NCBI GenBank assembly: GCA_038203025.1
Contig: JBBREK010000098.1
Coordinates: forward strand, 1 to 14,438
DNA length: 14,438 nt
DNA from: UBA11346 sp038203025
Lineage (GTDB): Bacteria > Planctomycetota > UBA11346
Direction of reading: 5' to 3'
The translations under genes were made by a program, and so were the position numbers. Numbering within the stretch: position 1 is the stretch's first letter; each line of letters opens with the position of its first letter. Positions 6,261-13,317 of the stretch are shown here, piece after piece. The notes beneath the pieces are model-generated. The model had not been told where the DNA came from and made no database searches. It saw nothing but the letters and a program-made list of their open reading frames with translations.

Positions 6261-8135
6261 TCAGCCGTCGCCGAAGGCCGGGATGGGGACGCCGAGCTGG
6301 CTCGCGACCAGGCGCAGCAGCTCTGCCTCGCGCGGCTGGATGTCGCCGTCGGCGGCGACGGCATGGGCGCAGGCGTCGACCAGGGCGCGCATCCCCGCCG
6401 CATCCAGGCCGCACAGGCGATCGAGGGCCGGACCGAGGGCGTTTGGTGTGCAGGCAGACGCTGCGGGCCGGGTGGGCGCATTGCCGGGGATGGGTAATCG
6501 CGACCAGCCCGCTGCGAAGGCCGTCTGCTGCACAGCGGAATCGGCTCCGGCGCACAGGGCGATGGCGCCGAGGACGATGGCCGCGTCGGCGGCCCGTTCG
6601 CGCAGCCGGCAGCGTGGCGCGGAGGGGCGCGAGGCGCCGAGGACGAGACCAAAGGCGCGCAGCACGCAGAACTCGTGGAGGGTGATCACGCCATCGTCGG
6701 CTGCCAGGGCTTCGCACAGGCGCAGGTGGCTGGCGCGCTGCCGCTCGCTGAGTGCGGCGAGGGCTGGGCAGGCCAGCTGCACCAGCGGCCAGCGCGCCCG
6801 GTCGGCATCGACCGACAACCAGATCGGATGCAGTCGGCGGACCTCGGCGGCCAGCCAGGGATCGCGGGCATGGATGGCGGCGACCTGACCATCGAGCTGG
6901 GCGGCATCGCGGTGCAGCAGCGGCAGGACGCTGATTGCCCGGGCGGTCACCGGTTCGCGTGCGGCCTCGACCAGCGGTTTGGGCAGGCGATCGAGCAGCG
7001 CCGCGCCCAGGTGCAGACGGTCGGGCGAGATGGCGCCAGCGAGCTCGACCACGCGGGTCGAGCCGGTGCCGCCGCTGCCGCTGGCGAAGCCCATGGCTCC
7101 GGCGGGAGCGCCGCCGGTCGATGCGGCGGAACCGGTCGGCGTGGGCAGGCCCTTGATCCGCGCGATGCGCTCCGGCAACGGCGGATGGGTGGCGAACATG
7201 CCGGCAAAGCGGCTGAGCATGGCGTCGGCGAAGAAGAGGTGGGCGACGTCGCTGGCGCGGCTGGCGGTGACGCCGCTGCCGCTGCCGGAAATCCGGGCGA
7301 GCGCATTGCCGATGCCGTCGGGATTGCGCGTGAACTGCACCGCGCTGGCGTCGGCGAGGAATTCGCGCCGGCGCGAGAAGCCTGCCTGGATCCAGCGGCC
7401 GAGGAACCAGCCGACGATGCCGATCGCCCACAGCGCTGCGCCGATGGCGATCAGCGGCAGGGGGCTGCCGCCCTTCTTGCTGCTGCGTACCCGGCTGCCG
7501 CGCAGGGCCATCGCCAGTACCACCCGGCCGACTCCGGCCACCGCCAGCAGGCCGGCAACCGCCGCGATCAGGCGCATGTTCAGACGCATATCGCCGTTGA
7601 GGATGTGTGAGTACTCGTGGGCGATCACGCCCTGGACCTCGTCGCGCGGCAACTTTTGCAGTCCGCGGGTGACGCCGATGGCGGCGTCGGTCGGGCGGAA
7701 GCCGGCGGCGAAGGCGTTGATGCCGTCGTCGTCGAGGAGGAACACCGGTGGCCGTGGCACGCCCGAGGCCAGCGACATCTCCTCGACGATGTTGAGCAGT
7801 CGCCGGCCGTCGGCGTCGGCGGTGGCGTAATGGAGCTCGCGTCCGCCCAGACCCTCGGCGACCGAGCGTCCGCCGCCGCGCAGGCCGAACCAGCTAACCA
7901 GTCCGCCACCGCCGATCACTGCCACGGTGCCCAGCGAGACCCAGCCGACGATGCGCCAGTCGATGCCGGTGCCGTCCTCTCCGAACATGTCAGGGTTGTA
8001 GTGGTGCCCGGCGGAGAAGGCGATGATGAAGACGACGTTCACCGCCACGACCACGACGGCGATGGTCAGCACCATGATCACGATCAGGCGTCGGCTGGCG
8101 CTGCGGGCGGCGTCCTGGTGGGCGAAGAAGTCCAT
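6261..8135 (-). CDS. M48-family (HtpX-like) membrane metalloprotease with TerB-like C-terminal domain
   Basis: The 624-residue protein is an integral-membrane zinc metalloprotease of family M48. It begins MDFFAHQDAAR, a hallmark of this subgroup. Two N-terminal membrane segments (about 17-40 and 61-83) precede the active site HEYSH (H173, E174, H177). Two more hydrophobic segments (about 189-211 and 225-247) follow, then E258-FLAD with E258 as the third zinc ligand. After a Gly/Ser/Ala-rich linker (about 330-360), a roughly 270-residue extension carries two helical stretches of TerB-like type: one around EALAADDGVITLHEF and one at the C-terminus around AVAADGDIQPREAELL. HtpX-type proteases act in quality control of membrane proteins; the tail may bind a metal or a partner. 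lemA lies 61 bp upstream. No Shine-Dalgarno precedes ATG 8135, because a 7-bp repeat array occupies that place. Confidence 0.93.
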   Translation of the reverse strand: MDFFAHQDAARSASRRLIVIMVLTIAVVVVAVNVVFIIAFSAGHHYNPDMFGEDGTGIDWRIVGWVSLGTVAVIGGGGLVSWFGLRGGGRSVAEGLGGRELHYATADADGRRLLNIVEEMSLASGVPRPPVFLLDDDGINAFAAGFRPTDAAIGVTRGLQKLPRDEVQGVIAHEYSHILNGDMRLNMRLIAAVAGLLAVAGVGRVVLAMALRGSRVRSSKKGGSPLPLIAIGAALWAIGIVGWFLGRWIQAGFSRRREFLADASAVQFTRNPDGIGNALARISGSGSGVTASRASDVAHLFFADAMLSRFAGMFATHPPLPERIARIKGLPTPTGSAASTGGAPAGAMGFASGSGGTGSTRVVELAGAISPDRLHLGAALLDRLPKPLVEAAREPVTARAISVLPLLHRDAAQLDGQVAAIHARDPWLAAEVRRLHPIWLSVDADRARWPLVQLACPALAALSERQRASHLRLCEALAADDGVITLHEFCVLRAFGLVLGASRPSAPRCRLRERAADAAIVLGAIALCAGADSAVQQTAFAAGWSRLPIPGNAPTRPAASACTPNALGPALDRLCGLDAAGMRALVDACAHAVAADGDIQPREAELLRLVASQLGVPIPAFGDG

Positions 8136-8138
8136 TCA

Positions 8139-8173
8139 GGGTTTCGGGTTTCAGGTTTCGGGTTTCGAGTCTC
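8139..8173 (-). repeat. Five-copy 7-bp repeat array (GGGTTTC) in the lemA-M48 gap
   Basis: Read on the plus strand the units are GGGTTTC, GGGTTTC, AGGTTTC, GGGTTTC and GAGTCTC. On the mRNA strand the array reads as GAAACCC repeats ending 3 nt before ATG 8135, so it fills the place of the protease gene's ribosome binding site. It belongs to the same loose heptamer family as the array at 1933-1967. Confidence 0.85.
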
Positions 8174-8178
8174 GAAAC
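8162..8178. promoter_or_regulatory. Perfect inverted repeat GTTTCGAG-T-CTCGAAAC
   Basis: The two 8-bp arms flank one base, so the RNA would form a 7-bp stem with a 3-nt loop. The repeat uses the last units of the heptamer array and sits 18 bp after the lemA stop. There is no U tract. It may protect the lemA mRNA end, partly block read-through into the protease gene, or bind a protein. Confidence 0.4.
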
Positions 8179-8196
8179 GTGAACCTCAAAAATGCT

Positions 8197-8796
8197 TCAG
8201 AACTTGACCTGCGGGGCCTGCCGTTCAGCGGCGTTCTCGAGCTCGAACAGCTGCGCAGCGGTGAAGTTGGCGAAGTTGGCGATGACCACGGCGGGGAACA
8301 GTTCGCGCGCCGTATTGTAGGCCATCACCGCGTCGTTGTAGGCCTGGCGCGAGAAGGCGACCTTGTTCTCGGTGCTGGTCAGTTCTTCGGACAGTTGGCG
8401 CATGTTGGCGTCGGCCTTCAGCTGCGGGTAGGCCTCGGCCAGGGCGAAGAACTTGCCCAGGCCGCCGGTCAGCGCCGCATCGGCGGCGATCAGGCCGCGC
8501 ATGGCGCCGGCGTCGCCGGGATCGGCGGCTGCCTTGGCCTGGGCGCTGACCGCGCTGTTGCGCGCCTGGATCACGGCTTCCAGCGTGCCGCGCTCGTGCG
8601 CCATGTAGGCCTTGGACGTCTCGACCAGGTTGGGTATGAGGTCGAAGCGGCGCTTGAGCTGCACGTCGATCTGAGCGAAGGCGTTCTTGAAGCGGTTGCG
8701 TAGGGTGACCAGGCCGTTGTAGATGCCGACCGCCCACAGGACCACCAGCAGGGCGAGGACGCCGACGACGATGAGCGCGATGATGGCGGGACCCAT
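8197..8796 (-). CDS. lemA: LemA family protein
   Basis: The 199-residue protein is a LemA-family membrane protein: one N-terminal membrane segment (about 4-24) and a helical-bundle domain. The family signature is complete: YNGLVTLRN (26-34), FKNAFAQIDVQLKRR (36-50), DLIPNLVE (52-59), and later the LSEELTSTENKVAFSRQAYND block and YN-x-ARELFP near the C-terminus. LemA proteins have no settled biochemical function and often sit beside M48 or TPM-domain genes, as here. The frame stays open to 9150, but ATG 8796 has a strong GGAGG (8801-8805) and leaves the membrane segment at the N-terminus. It is the first gene of a minus-strand unit with the M48 protease. A 103-bp gap, in which I see no clear promoter, separates it from the divergent ligase-like gene. 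Confidence 0.95.
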   Translation of the reverse strand: MGPAIIALIVVGVLALLVVLWAVGIYNGLVTLRNRFKNAFAQIDVQLKRRFDLIPNLVETSKAYMAHERGTLEAVIQARNSAVSAQAKAAADPGDAGAMRGLIAADAALTGGLGKFFALAEAYPQLKADANMRQLSEELTSTENKVAFSRQAYNDAVMAYNTARELFPAVVIANFANFTAAQLFELENAAERQAPQVKF

Positions 8797-8800
8797 AGAA

Positions 8801-8805
8801 CCTCC
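8801..8805 (-). promoter_or_regulatory. Ribosome binding site of lemA
   Basis: GGAGG on the minus strand lies 4 nt before ATG 8796. It selects this start over the longer open frame upstream. Confidence 0.75.
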
Positions 8806-8886
8806 AGGTTGGCGGCAAGCTATGCGCCCCGTCACCGCGAGGCAAGGAACGTCGCCGTCCGCGTGGTGGACACCGGCGTCAGGCGC

Positions 8887-8892
8887 GGAGAG
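8887..8892 (+). promoter_or_regulatory. Ribosome binding site of the lipoate-ligase-like gene
   Basis: GGAGAG lies 7 nt before ATG 8900. It supports that start over in-frame ATGs further upstream, which would overlap lemA. Confidence 0.65.
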
Positions 8893-8899
8893 TCCGGCC

Positions 8900-9580
8900 A
8901 TGCTGGTGCCCTTCCCCGAGCCGCATCCGGACCTGGTCCAGCCGTCACCCGGCGACGACCCGCTCGGCGAGTCGGTACTGGATCCGAACCAGCGCGGCCT
9001 GCGCGTGTTCGAGCCGCGCGACCGGCGCGTGGTCATCGGTCGTGGGCAGGATCCGCGCCGCGAGGTCTGCTTGGACGCCTGCCGCGCCGACCGCGTGCCG
9101 GTGCACCGCCGCGCTACCGGCGGCGGCACGGTCATCCTGGCTCCGGGCATGGTGGTGGTGTCGTTGCGCCTGGGCGGTGGACTGCGTTCGCCGGACGATC
9201 ACTTCGCCCTGGTCAACGCCGCCCTGGTTCCGGCAGTCGCGGCCGCCTGCGGCGCGAGCGTCGCCTGCCGCGGTCACGGCGATCTGGCGCTGTGCTGTGC
9301 TGACGGCGTCGAGCGCAAGGTGCTTGGCGCCAGCCTGCGCCAAAGCACCGCCCTGGCCGCCTATCTCGGCGTCTTTCTGATCGACGACGCGGTGCCGCTG
9401 ATGGAACGCTACCTGGCGCATCCCTCACGCGAACCGGGCTATCGGGGCGGCCGGGATCACCGCGCCTTCTGTGTCCATCTCGGCGCACACGGCTGCACTG
9501 TGTCGCGATTGATCAGTGAACTGACCGTCCGTCTGGCCCCGCTGATCGGGTCACAGCCGCCAGAAGCCGCATTGTGCTGA
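8900..9580 (+). CDS. Lipoate/biotin-protein-ligase-family protein (compact LplA-like)
   Basis: This 226-residue protein has the catalytic fold shared by LplA, LipM/LipB and biotin ligases, which transfer lipoyl, octanoyl or biotinyl groups to a lysine on carrier domains. Key motifs are R70-R-A-T-GGG-T-V (the RRxSGGG lipoyl/adenylate loop), VIGRGQDP (45-52) and HGDLAL (126-131) leading to K140-V-L-G-A-S, whose lysine matches the conserved LplA active-site lysine. It lacks the LplA C-terminal accessory domain and is shorter than usual. The N-terminal stretch (1-35) is Pro/Asp-rich and does not show the usual N-terminal helix consensus. A lipoate-ligase or octanoyl-transferase role is likely, but acyl-group specificity cannot be read from the sequence. 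No lipA or carrier-protein gene is nearby. It precedes trxB on the same strand and is probably cotranscribed with it. Confidence 0.78.
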   Translation: MLVPFPEPHPDLVQPSPGDDPLGESVLDPNQRGLRVFEPRDRRVVIGRGQDPRREVCLDACRADRVPVHRRATGGGTVILAPGMVVVSLRLGGGLRSPDDHFALVNAALVPAVAAACGASVACRGHGDLALCCADGVERKVLGASLRQSTALAAYLGVFLIDDAVPLMERYLAHPSREPGYRGGRDHRAFCVHLGAHGCTVSRLISELTVRLAPLIGSQPPEAALC

Positions 9581-9613
9581 CGGTCCCCGAAACCCGCCCC
9601 CGCGCCTTGACCC

Positions 9614-9627
9614 CCGGTTCGGGTTTC
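9614..9627 (+). repeat. Two heptamers of the same repeat family before trxB
   Basis: CCGGTTC and GGGTTTC stand in tandem, ending 12 bp before ATG 9640. They match one unit from each of the arrays at 1933-1967 and 8139-8173. With only two copies, chance is possible. Confidence 0.45.
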
Positions 9628-9639
9628 CATGACAGCGGC

Positions 9640-10599
9640 ATGCCAGCACTCGCCATCATCGGTTCCGGCCCCGCCGGCTACACCGCCGCCATCTACGCAG
9701 CTCGCGCCGACCTCGCGCCGGTGCTGTTCACCGGTCGGCAGGCCGGCGGCCAGCTGACCACCACTACGGAGGTGGAGAATTTTCCCGGCTTTCCCGAGGG
9801 CATCATGGGCCCCGAACTGATGACCCGCTTCGAACAGCAGGCCGCTCGCTTCGGCACCGTCATCCGCCAGGGCTGCGAGATCCTTTCGGTGGACAAGACC
9901 GCCGACGGCTTCGCGCTGAAGATCAATGACCTCTACCAGGGCACCGAGACCACCGAGGTCTTCCAGGCGGTGATCGTCGCCACTGGCGCCAGCGCCCGCT
10001 ACCTCGGCCTGCCCGGCGAAGCCGAGTTCCTTGACGGCACCGGCAAGAAGACCGGTCTGACGGCCTGTGCCACCTGCGACGGCGCCTTCTACAAAAACGT
10101 CGAGGTCGCCGTGGTTGGCGGCGGCGACACCGCCTGCGAGGAGGCCAGCTTCCTCACCAAGTTCGCCAGCAAGGTCCATCTCCTGCATCGCCGTACCGAG
10201 TTGCGCGCCAGCAAGGTGATGGCGGCGCGCGTCCTGGCCAACCCCAAGATCAGCCCGACCTGGAATGTTACGCTGGGCGGTTACCAATGTGATGCCAAGG
10301 GCAAGCTGGAGGCCGTCACCCTGGTCGACACGGCGGACGGTTCGCAGCGCCAACTGGCGGTGAAGGGCGTGTTCATGGCTATCGGCCACACCCCGAACAC
10401 CGGCTTTCTCATGGGCACCGGCGTCAAGCTGGACGCCGACGGCTACATCGACGTCGAGCACGGCTGCAAGACCAACGTTGATGGGCTCTTCGCCGCCGGC
10501 GACGTGCGCGACCATCACTACCGTCAGGCGATCAGCGCCGCCGGCATGGGCTGCATGGCGGCCTTGGAAGCCGAGCGCTGGCTGGCGGCCAAGGGATGA
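9640..10599 (+). CDS. trxB: Thioredoxin-disulfide reductase
   Basis: TrxB is a cytoplasmic FAD enzyme that uses NADPH to reduce thioredoxin. The 319-residue protein has the normal length and all landmarks: FAD-binding GSGPAG (8-13), GGQLTTTTEVENFPGF (36-51), VIVATGA (111-117), the redox pair CATC (C143, C146) followed by DG, the NADPH-binding VVGGGDTACEEA then HRR, and the second FAD motif GLFAAGDV with the RQAISAAGMG tail. ATG 9640 gives the standard N-terminus. GTG 9574, which overlaps the ligase stop, would add 22 residues with no homology that I recognise. No clear Shine-Dalgarno precedes 9640. The stop overlaps the M20 gene by 4 bp (ATGA), so the two should be translationally coupled. 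Confidence 0.96.
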   Translation: MPALAIIGSGPAGYTAAIYAARADLAPVLFTGRQAGGQLTTTTEVENFPGFPEGIMGPELMTRFEQQAARFGTVIRQGCEILSVDKTADGFALKINDLYQGTETTEVFQAVIVATGASARYLGLPGEAEFLDGTGKKTGLTACATCDGAFYKNVEVAVVGGGDTACEEASFLTKFASKVHLLHRRTELRASKVMAARVLANPKISPTWNVTLGGYQCDAKGKLEAVTLVDTADGSQRQLAVKGVFMAIGHTPNTGFLMGTGVKLDADGYIDVEHGCKTNVDGLFAAGDVRDHHYRQAISAAGMGCMAALEAERWLAAKG

Positions 10600-12032
10600 C
10601 GGAGCGCGGGCGCCCCCGCCCGACCGGACCGCGGGCCTCACCGCCCGCGCCGATCGATGTCGCCATCGCCCACGCCGAAACTGTTTGGCAGCAGACCCTC
10701 GACCGCCTCGCCGCTCTCGTTCGCATCCCGTCCTGTTCCTTCGCCGGCTTCGACCCGGCGCATGTGGCCGCTAGCGCCGAGGCCACCGCATCCTGGTTCC
10801 GCGATGCTGGCTTCCCTGAGGTCCGCGTCCTGCCTGGTGGCGGCGCACACCCGGCCGTCCTCGCCATCGACCGCCGTGCCGGTCCGGGCCGGCCGACCCT
10901 ACTCCTTTACGCCCACCACGACGTCCAGCCGCCGCTGCGCGAAGCCCTGTGGCGCACGCCACCGCACGAGCCGGTGATCCGTGACGGCCGCATGTGGGGC
11001 CGTGGCACCGCCGACGACAAGGCCGGGATCATGTGCCACTGCGCCGCCGCGGCAGCCTGGAACGCCACCGCCGGCGCGCCGCCGATCAACCTCATCGCCG
11101 TCATCGAAGGCGAGGAGGAGGTCGGTAGCCCGCACTTCCCCGCTTTCCTGCGTCGCCATCTCAACGAGCTGCGGGCCGACGCCGTGCTGGTCATGGACGC
11201 CGGCAACTATGCCGCCGGCCTGCCCTCGATCACCACCAGCCTACGCGGCCATCTCATCGTCGAGATCGAGCTGGCGGCGCTGAAGGCGCCGCTGCACAGC
11301 GGCATCTGGGGCGGGGCCGTGCCTGATCCGGCGGCGGCGCTGACGCGACTGCTCGCCACGCTGACCGACGCCCAGGGACGCATCGCCGTACCCGCCCTGT
11401 TGCAGGGGGTCGGTCCGCTGTCGGATGCCGACCGCGCCGACTTCGCCCGCCTGCCCTACACCGCGGCATGGTTCGCCGAGGTCGCCGGCATGCTCGATGC
11501 CACGAACGCTCCGGCCGATCCGATCGAGGCGCACCGCCGCCTGTGGCGCGAGCCGGCCCTGGCGATCAACGCCATCCAATGCGGCGAACGCGGCCGTACC
11601 GGCAACGTGGTCATGGATGCGGCCTGGGCCCGCGTCGGCCTGCGCATCGTCCCTGGTCAGGATCCGGAACTGCTGATGCAGGCCCTGTGCGACCACCTGC
11701 GCGCCCACGCGCCGGCAGGCATGCGCCTGGAACTGACCGGCCGCGAACCGGGACCGGCCTGGGGCACGGATACCGCACACCCGGTCTTCGCCGCCGCTCG
11801 CACCGCCCTCGCCCGCGGCTTCGGCGTCGAGCCGGTGGCCATCGGCTGCGGCGCCTCGATCCCCTTTGTCGGCGAGATGACCGCCTTGCTCGGCGGGGTA
11901 CCGGCGCTGTTGCTGGGCGTCGAGGATCCGCAGTGCGGCGCCCACGCCGAGAATGAAGGTCTGCTGCTGGCCGACGCGCTGTCAGCGCTGAAGAGCGAGA
12001 TCGCGCTGTTCGGGTTGCTCGCCGAGGGCTGA
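10596..12032 (+). CDS. M20-family metallodipeptidase (carnosinase/DapE-like)
   Basis: This is a 478-residue zinc aminoacyl-peptidase of family M20, probably a cytoplasmic dipeptidase. The metal-site residues are visible: H107 in YAHHDV, bridging D140 in RGTADDKAG, the catalytic and ligand pair E174-E175 in EGEEEVGS, D201 in VMDAGN, and a late histidine in CGAHAENEG. The dimerisation (lid) domain runs from about 215 to 375. The arrangement resembles carnosinase-type M20 dipeptidases more than ArgE or DapE. The first 20 residues are basic and proline-rich and not conserved-looking, so the real start may be slightly later, but ATG 10596 overlaps the trxB stop by ATGA. The exact peptide substrate is unknown. 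The gene converges on folC with a 51-bp overlap. Confidence 0.93.
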   Translation: MTERGRPRPTGPRASPPAPIDVAIAHAETVWQQTLDRLAALVRIPSCSFAGFDPAHVAASAEATASWFRDAGFPEVRVLPGGGAHPAVLAIDRRAGPGRPTLLLYAHHDVQPPLREALWRTPPHEPVIRDGRMWGRGTADDKAGIMCHCAAAAAWNATAGAPPINLIAVIEGEEEVGSPHFPAFLRRHLNELRADAVLVMDAGNYAAGLPSITTSLRGHLIVEIELAALKAPLHSGIWGGAVPDPAAALTRLLATLTDAQGRIAVPALLQGVGPLSDADRADFARLPYTAAWFAEVAGMLDATNAPADPIEAHRRLWREPALAINAIQCGERGRTGNVVMDAAWARVGLRIVPGQDPELLMQALCDHLRAHAPAGMRLELTGREPGPAWGTDTAHPVFAAARTALARGFGVEPVAIGCGASIPFVGEMTALLGGVPALLLGVEDPQCGAHAENEGLLLADALSALKSEIALFGLLAEG

Positions 12033-13184
12033 CAATGCCTCGCCGGCGAGATAGAGGCTGCCGCTGACGCAGACGTTGCCCACGACGGCCTGCAGCGCGC
12101 TGCGCACATTGTCGAACCACGGTAGTCGTCGCGCCTCGGCCGGCCACATCGCCTCGCTCCGCGTCCGCGGGCTGGCGTAGCCGCAGCGCACGATGCGTAT
12201 GCCGGCCGGCACCACCGCCAGCATGGCCTCGATCTCCTTGTCCTGGGCCGTGCCCAGGATCAGCGTCCAGCCATCGGGAAAGCGCTCTTGGGCCACAGCC
12301 ATGGTCGCGGCCAGCGAGGGGCCGTTGTGCGCGCCGTCGACCAGGACGCGGCCGACCAGTTGGCAGCGCGCCGTCAGGGTCGCCGTGCGCATGCCGGCCA
12401 GGGCTCGCTCACGGTCGAGTCCGGGATGGAAGAGCTGCGCCGCCAGCAGAGCGGTGGCGGCATTGTCCTGCTGGTGTGCCCCGGCTAGGGCCAGCTCGAT
12501 GGACTGAACTGGTCGTTGCACCCAGTGGACCTGTCGGCCAGGTGGCAGGCGGTGCCAGGCTGACAAGGCGGCGGCCGGCTCTTGCGGTGCGATGACCAGC
12601 GGCCGGCCCGGCCGGCTGATCGCCAGCTTCTCCTGCGCGATGTGCCAGACGGTTGGGCCGAGCACGTCGCGATGGTCGTGGGAGACGTGGGTCAGCACCG
12701 CCACCGCGGCGTCGAGGGCGTTGGTCGCATCCAGCCGTCCACCCAGTCCGACCTCGCAGATGAAGGAGCATTGACGTTGGTGCGCCAGCAAGCAGGCGAC
12801 CGCGAAGGTGCGCTCGAACCAGCTCAGGCGCAGGCCGCTCGCCGTCTCTTCCGCCTCGACGCGTTCGCACAGCGGCGCCAGCAGCGCCGGGTCCGCGTCT
12901 CGTCCGTCGAGGCGCCAGCGTTCCAGCACGCAGGCGACATGCGGACTGGTGAAGGCGAGGGTGGCCACGCCGTTGCCGTTCAATGCCGCCTCGATCAGTC
13001 GCACCGTGCTACCCTTGCCCTTGGTGCCGGCGACCGTGCACGGCGCCGACGGCAGCAGCAGCGGCAGGCGGGACAGGAACGCGCGCATGCGCTCCGGCCG
13101 GATGGCGCGGAAATCACCGGTGCGTTCGGCGTTCGGGGCGGTGTCGAGCCAGGCCTGGATGCCGGTGGCGGTAGGAGCGATCAC
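11982..13184 (-). CDS. folC: Bifunctional folylpolyglutamate synthase/dihydrofolate synthase
   Basis: FolC adds glutamate to dihydropteroate and then to folates, using ATP. Starting at GTG 13184 the product has 400 residues, slightly shorter than typical. It has the Mur-ligase-type P-loop AGTKGKGST (52-60), TSPHV (79-83), EVGLGGRLDATN, HVSHDHRDVLGPTVWHIAQEKLAI and the C-terminal-domain motif DGAHN. The frame continues open to 13349, but that upstream part is Arg/Ser-rich without family similarity, so I placed the start at the GTG giving the usual N-terminal helix (GIQAWLDTAPNAERTGDF). No strong Shine-Dalgarno is visible. Whether it has both activities or one cannot be told here. It is divergent from the kinase gene and overlaps the M20 gene by 51 bp at its 3' end. 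Confidence 0.93.
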   Translation of the reverse strand: MIAPTATGIQAWLDTAPNAERTGDFRAIRPERMRAFLSRLPLLLPSAPCTVAGTKGKGSTVRLIEAALNGNGVATLAFTSPHVACVLERWRLDGRDADPALLAPLCERVEAEETASGLRLSWFERTFAVACLLAHQRQCSFICEVGLGGRLDATNALDAAVAVLTHVSHDHRDVLGPTVWHIAQEKLAISRPGRPLVIAPQEPAAALSAWHRLPPGRQVHWVQRPVQSIELALAGAHQQDNAATALLAAQLFHPGLDRERALAGMRTATLTARCQLVGRVLVDGAHNGPSLAATMAVAQERFPDGWTLILGTAQDKEIEAMLAVVPAGIRIVRCGYASPRTRSEAMWPAEARRLPWFDNVRSALQAVVGNVCVSGSLYLAGEALSALGEQPEQRDLALQR

Positions 13185-13226
13185 GGGACGGCATGATTCC
13201 GACCGGCCCGCTCCCGCCAGAGCCGA

Positions 13227-13270
13227 GTGGACCTGGTCGATCCCAGGGTTGTCGGTCCACCAGTCGGACC
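13227..13270. promoter_or_regulatory. Nested, mutually exclusive inverted repeats between folC and the kinase gene
   Basis: In the 133-bp divergent gap, GTGGACC (13227-13233) pairs with GGTCCAC (13254-13260). The GGTCC within the second arm can instead pair with GGACC (13266-13270). The two pairings exclude each other, as in an attenuator or riboswitch-like leader; they could equally be operator half-sites. The arms are short (7 and 5 bp) and I see no clear promoter boxes. Confidence 0.3.
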
Positions 13271-13317
13271 CGCAGGGACTTCTGGCGCATCCCGGCACCG
13301 CCCTATGCTCCGACCGC

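Noticed and set aside
5124..6497. Long plus-strand open frame (457 codons) opposite thiD, the small acidic gene and the end of the M48 gene
   Set aside because: It spans three genes on the other strand that have clear motifs or ribosome binding sites. Its own product is Ala/Gly/Asp/Val-rich with no domain.
6675..7610. Plus-strand open frame (311 codons) opposite the M48 protease
   Set aside because: It is a shadow of the protease reading frame, rich in Gly/Ala/Arg, with no motif.
8797..9150. Upstream open extension of lemA
   Set aside because: It would place about 118 non-homologous residues before the membrane segment. GGAGG at 8801-8805 marks ATG 8796.
9457..10641. Minus-strand open frame (394 codons) opposite trxB
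   Set aside because: trxB is unambiguous; the antisense product is a Gly/Val/Ala-rich shadow.
12039..12050. Perfect 12-bp palindrome CTCGCCGGCGAG near the M20 stop
   Set aside because: It has no loop and no U tract and lies inside folC codons. In GC-rich DNA such palindromes are common, so I do not call a terminator.
12808..13317. Upstream open extension of the kinase frame
   Set aside because: It runs through folC on the opposite strand and adds no domain. The kinase fold begins just after GTG 13318.
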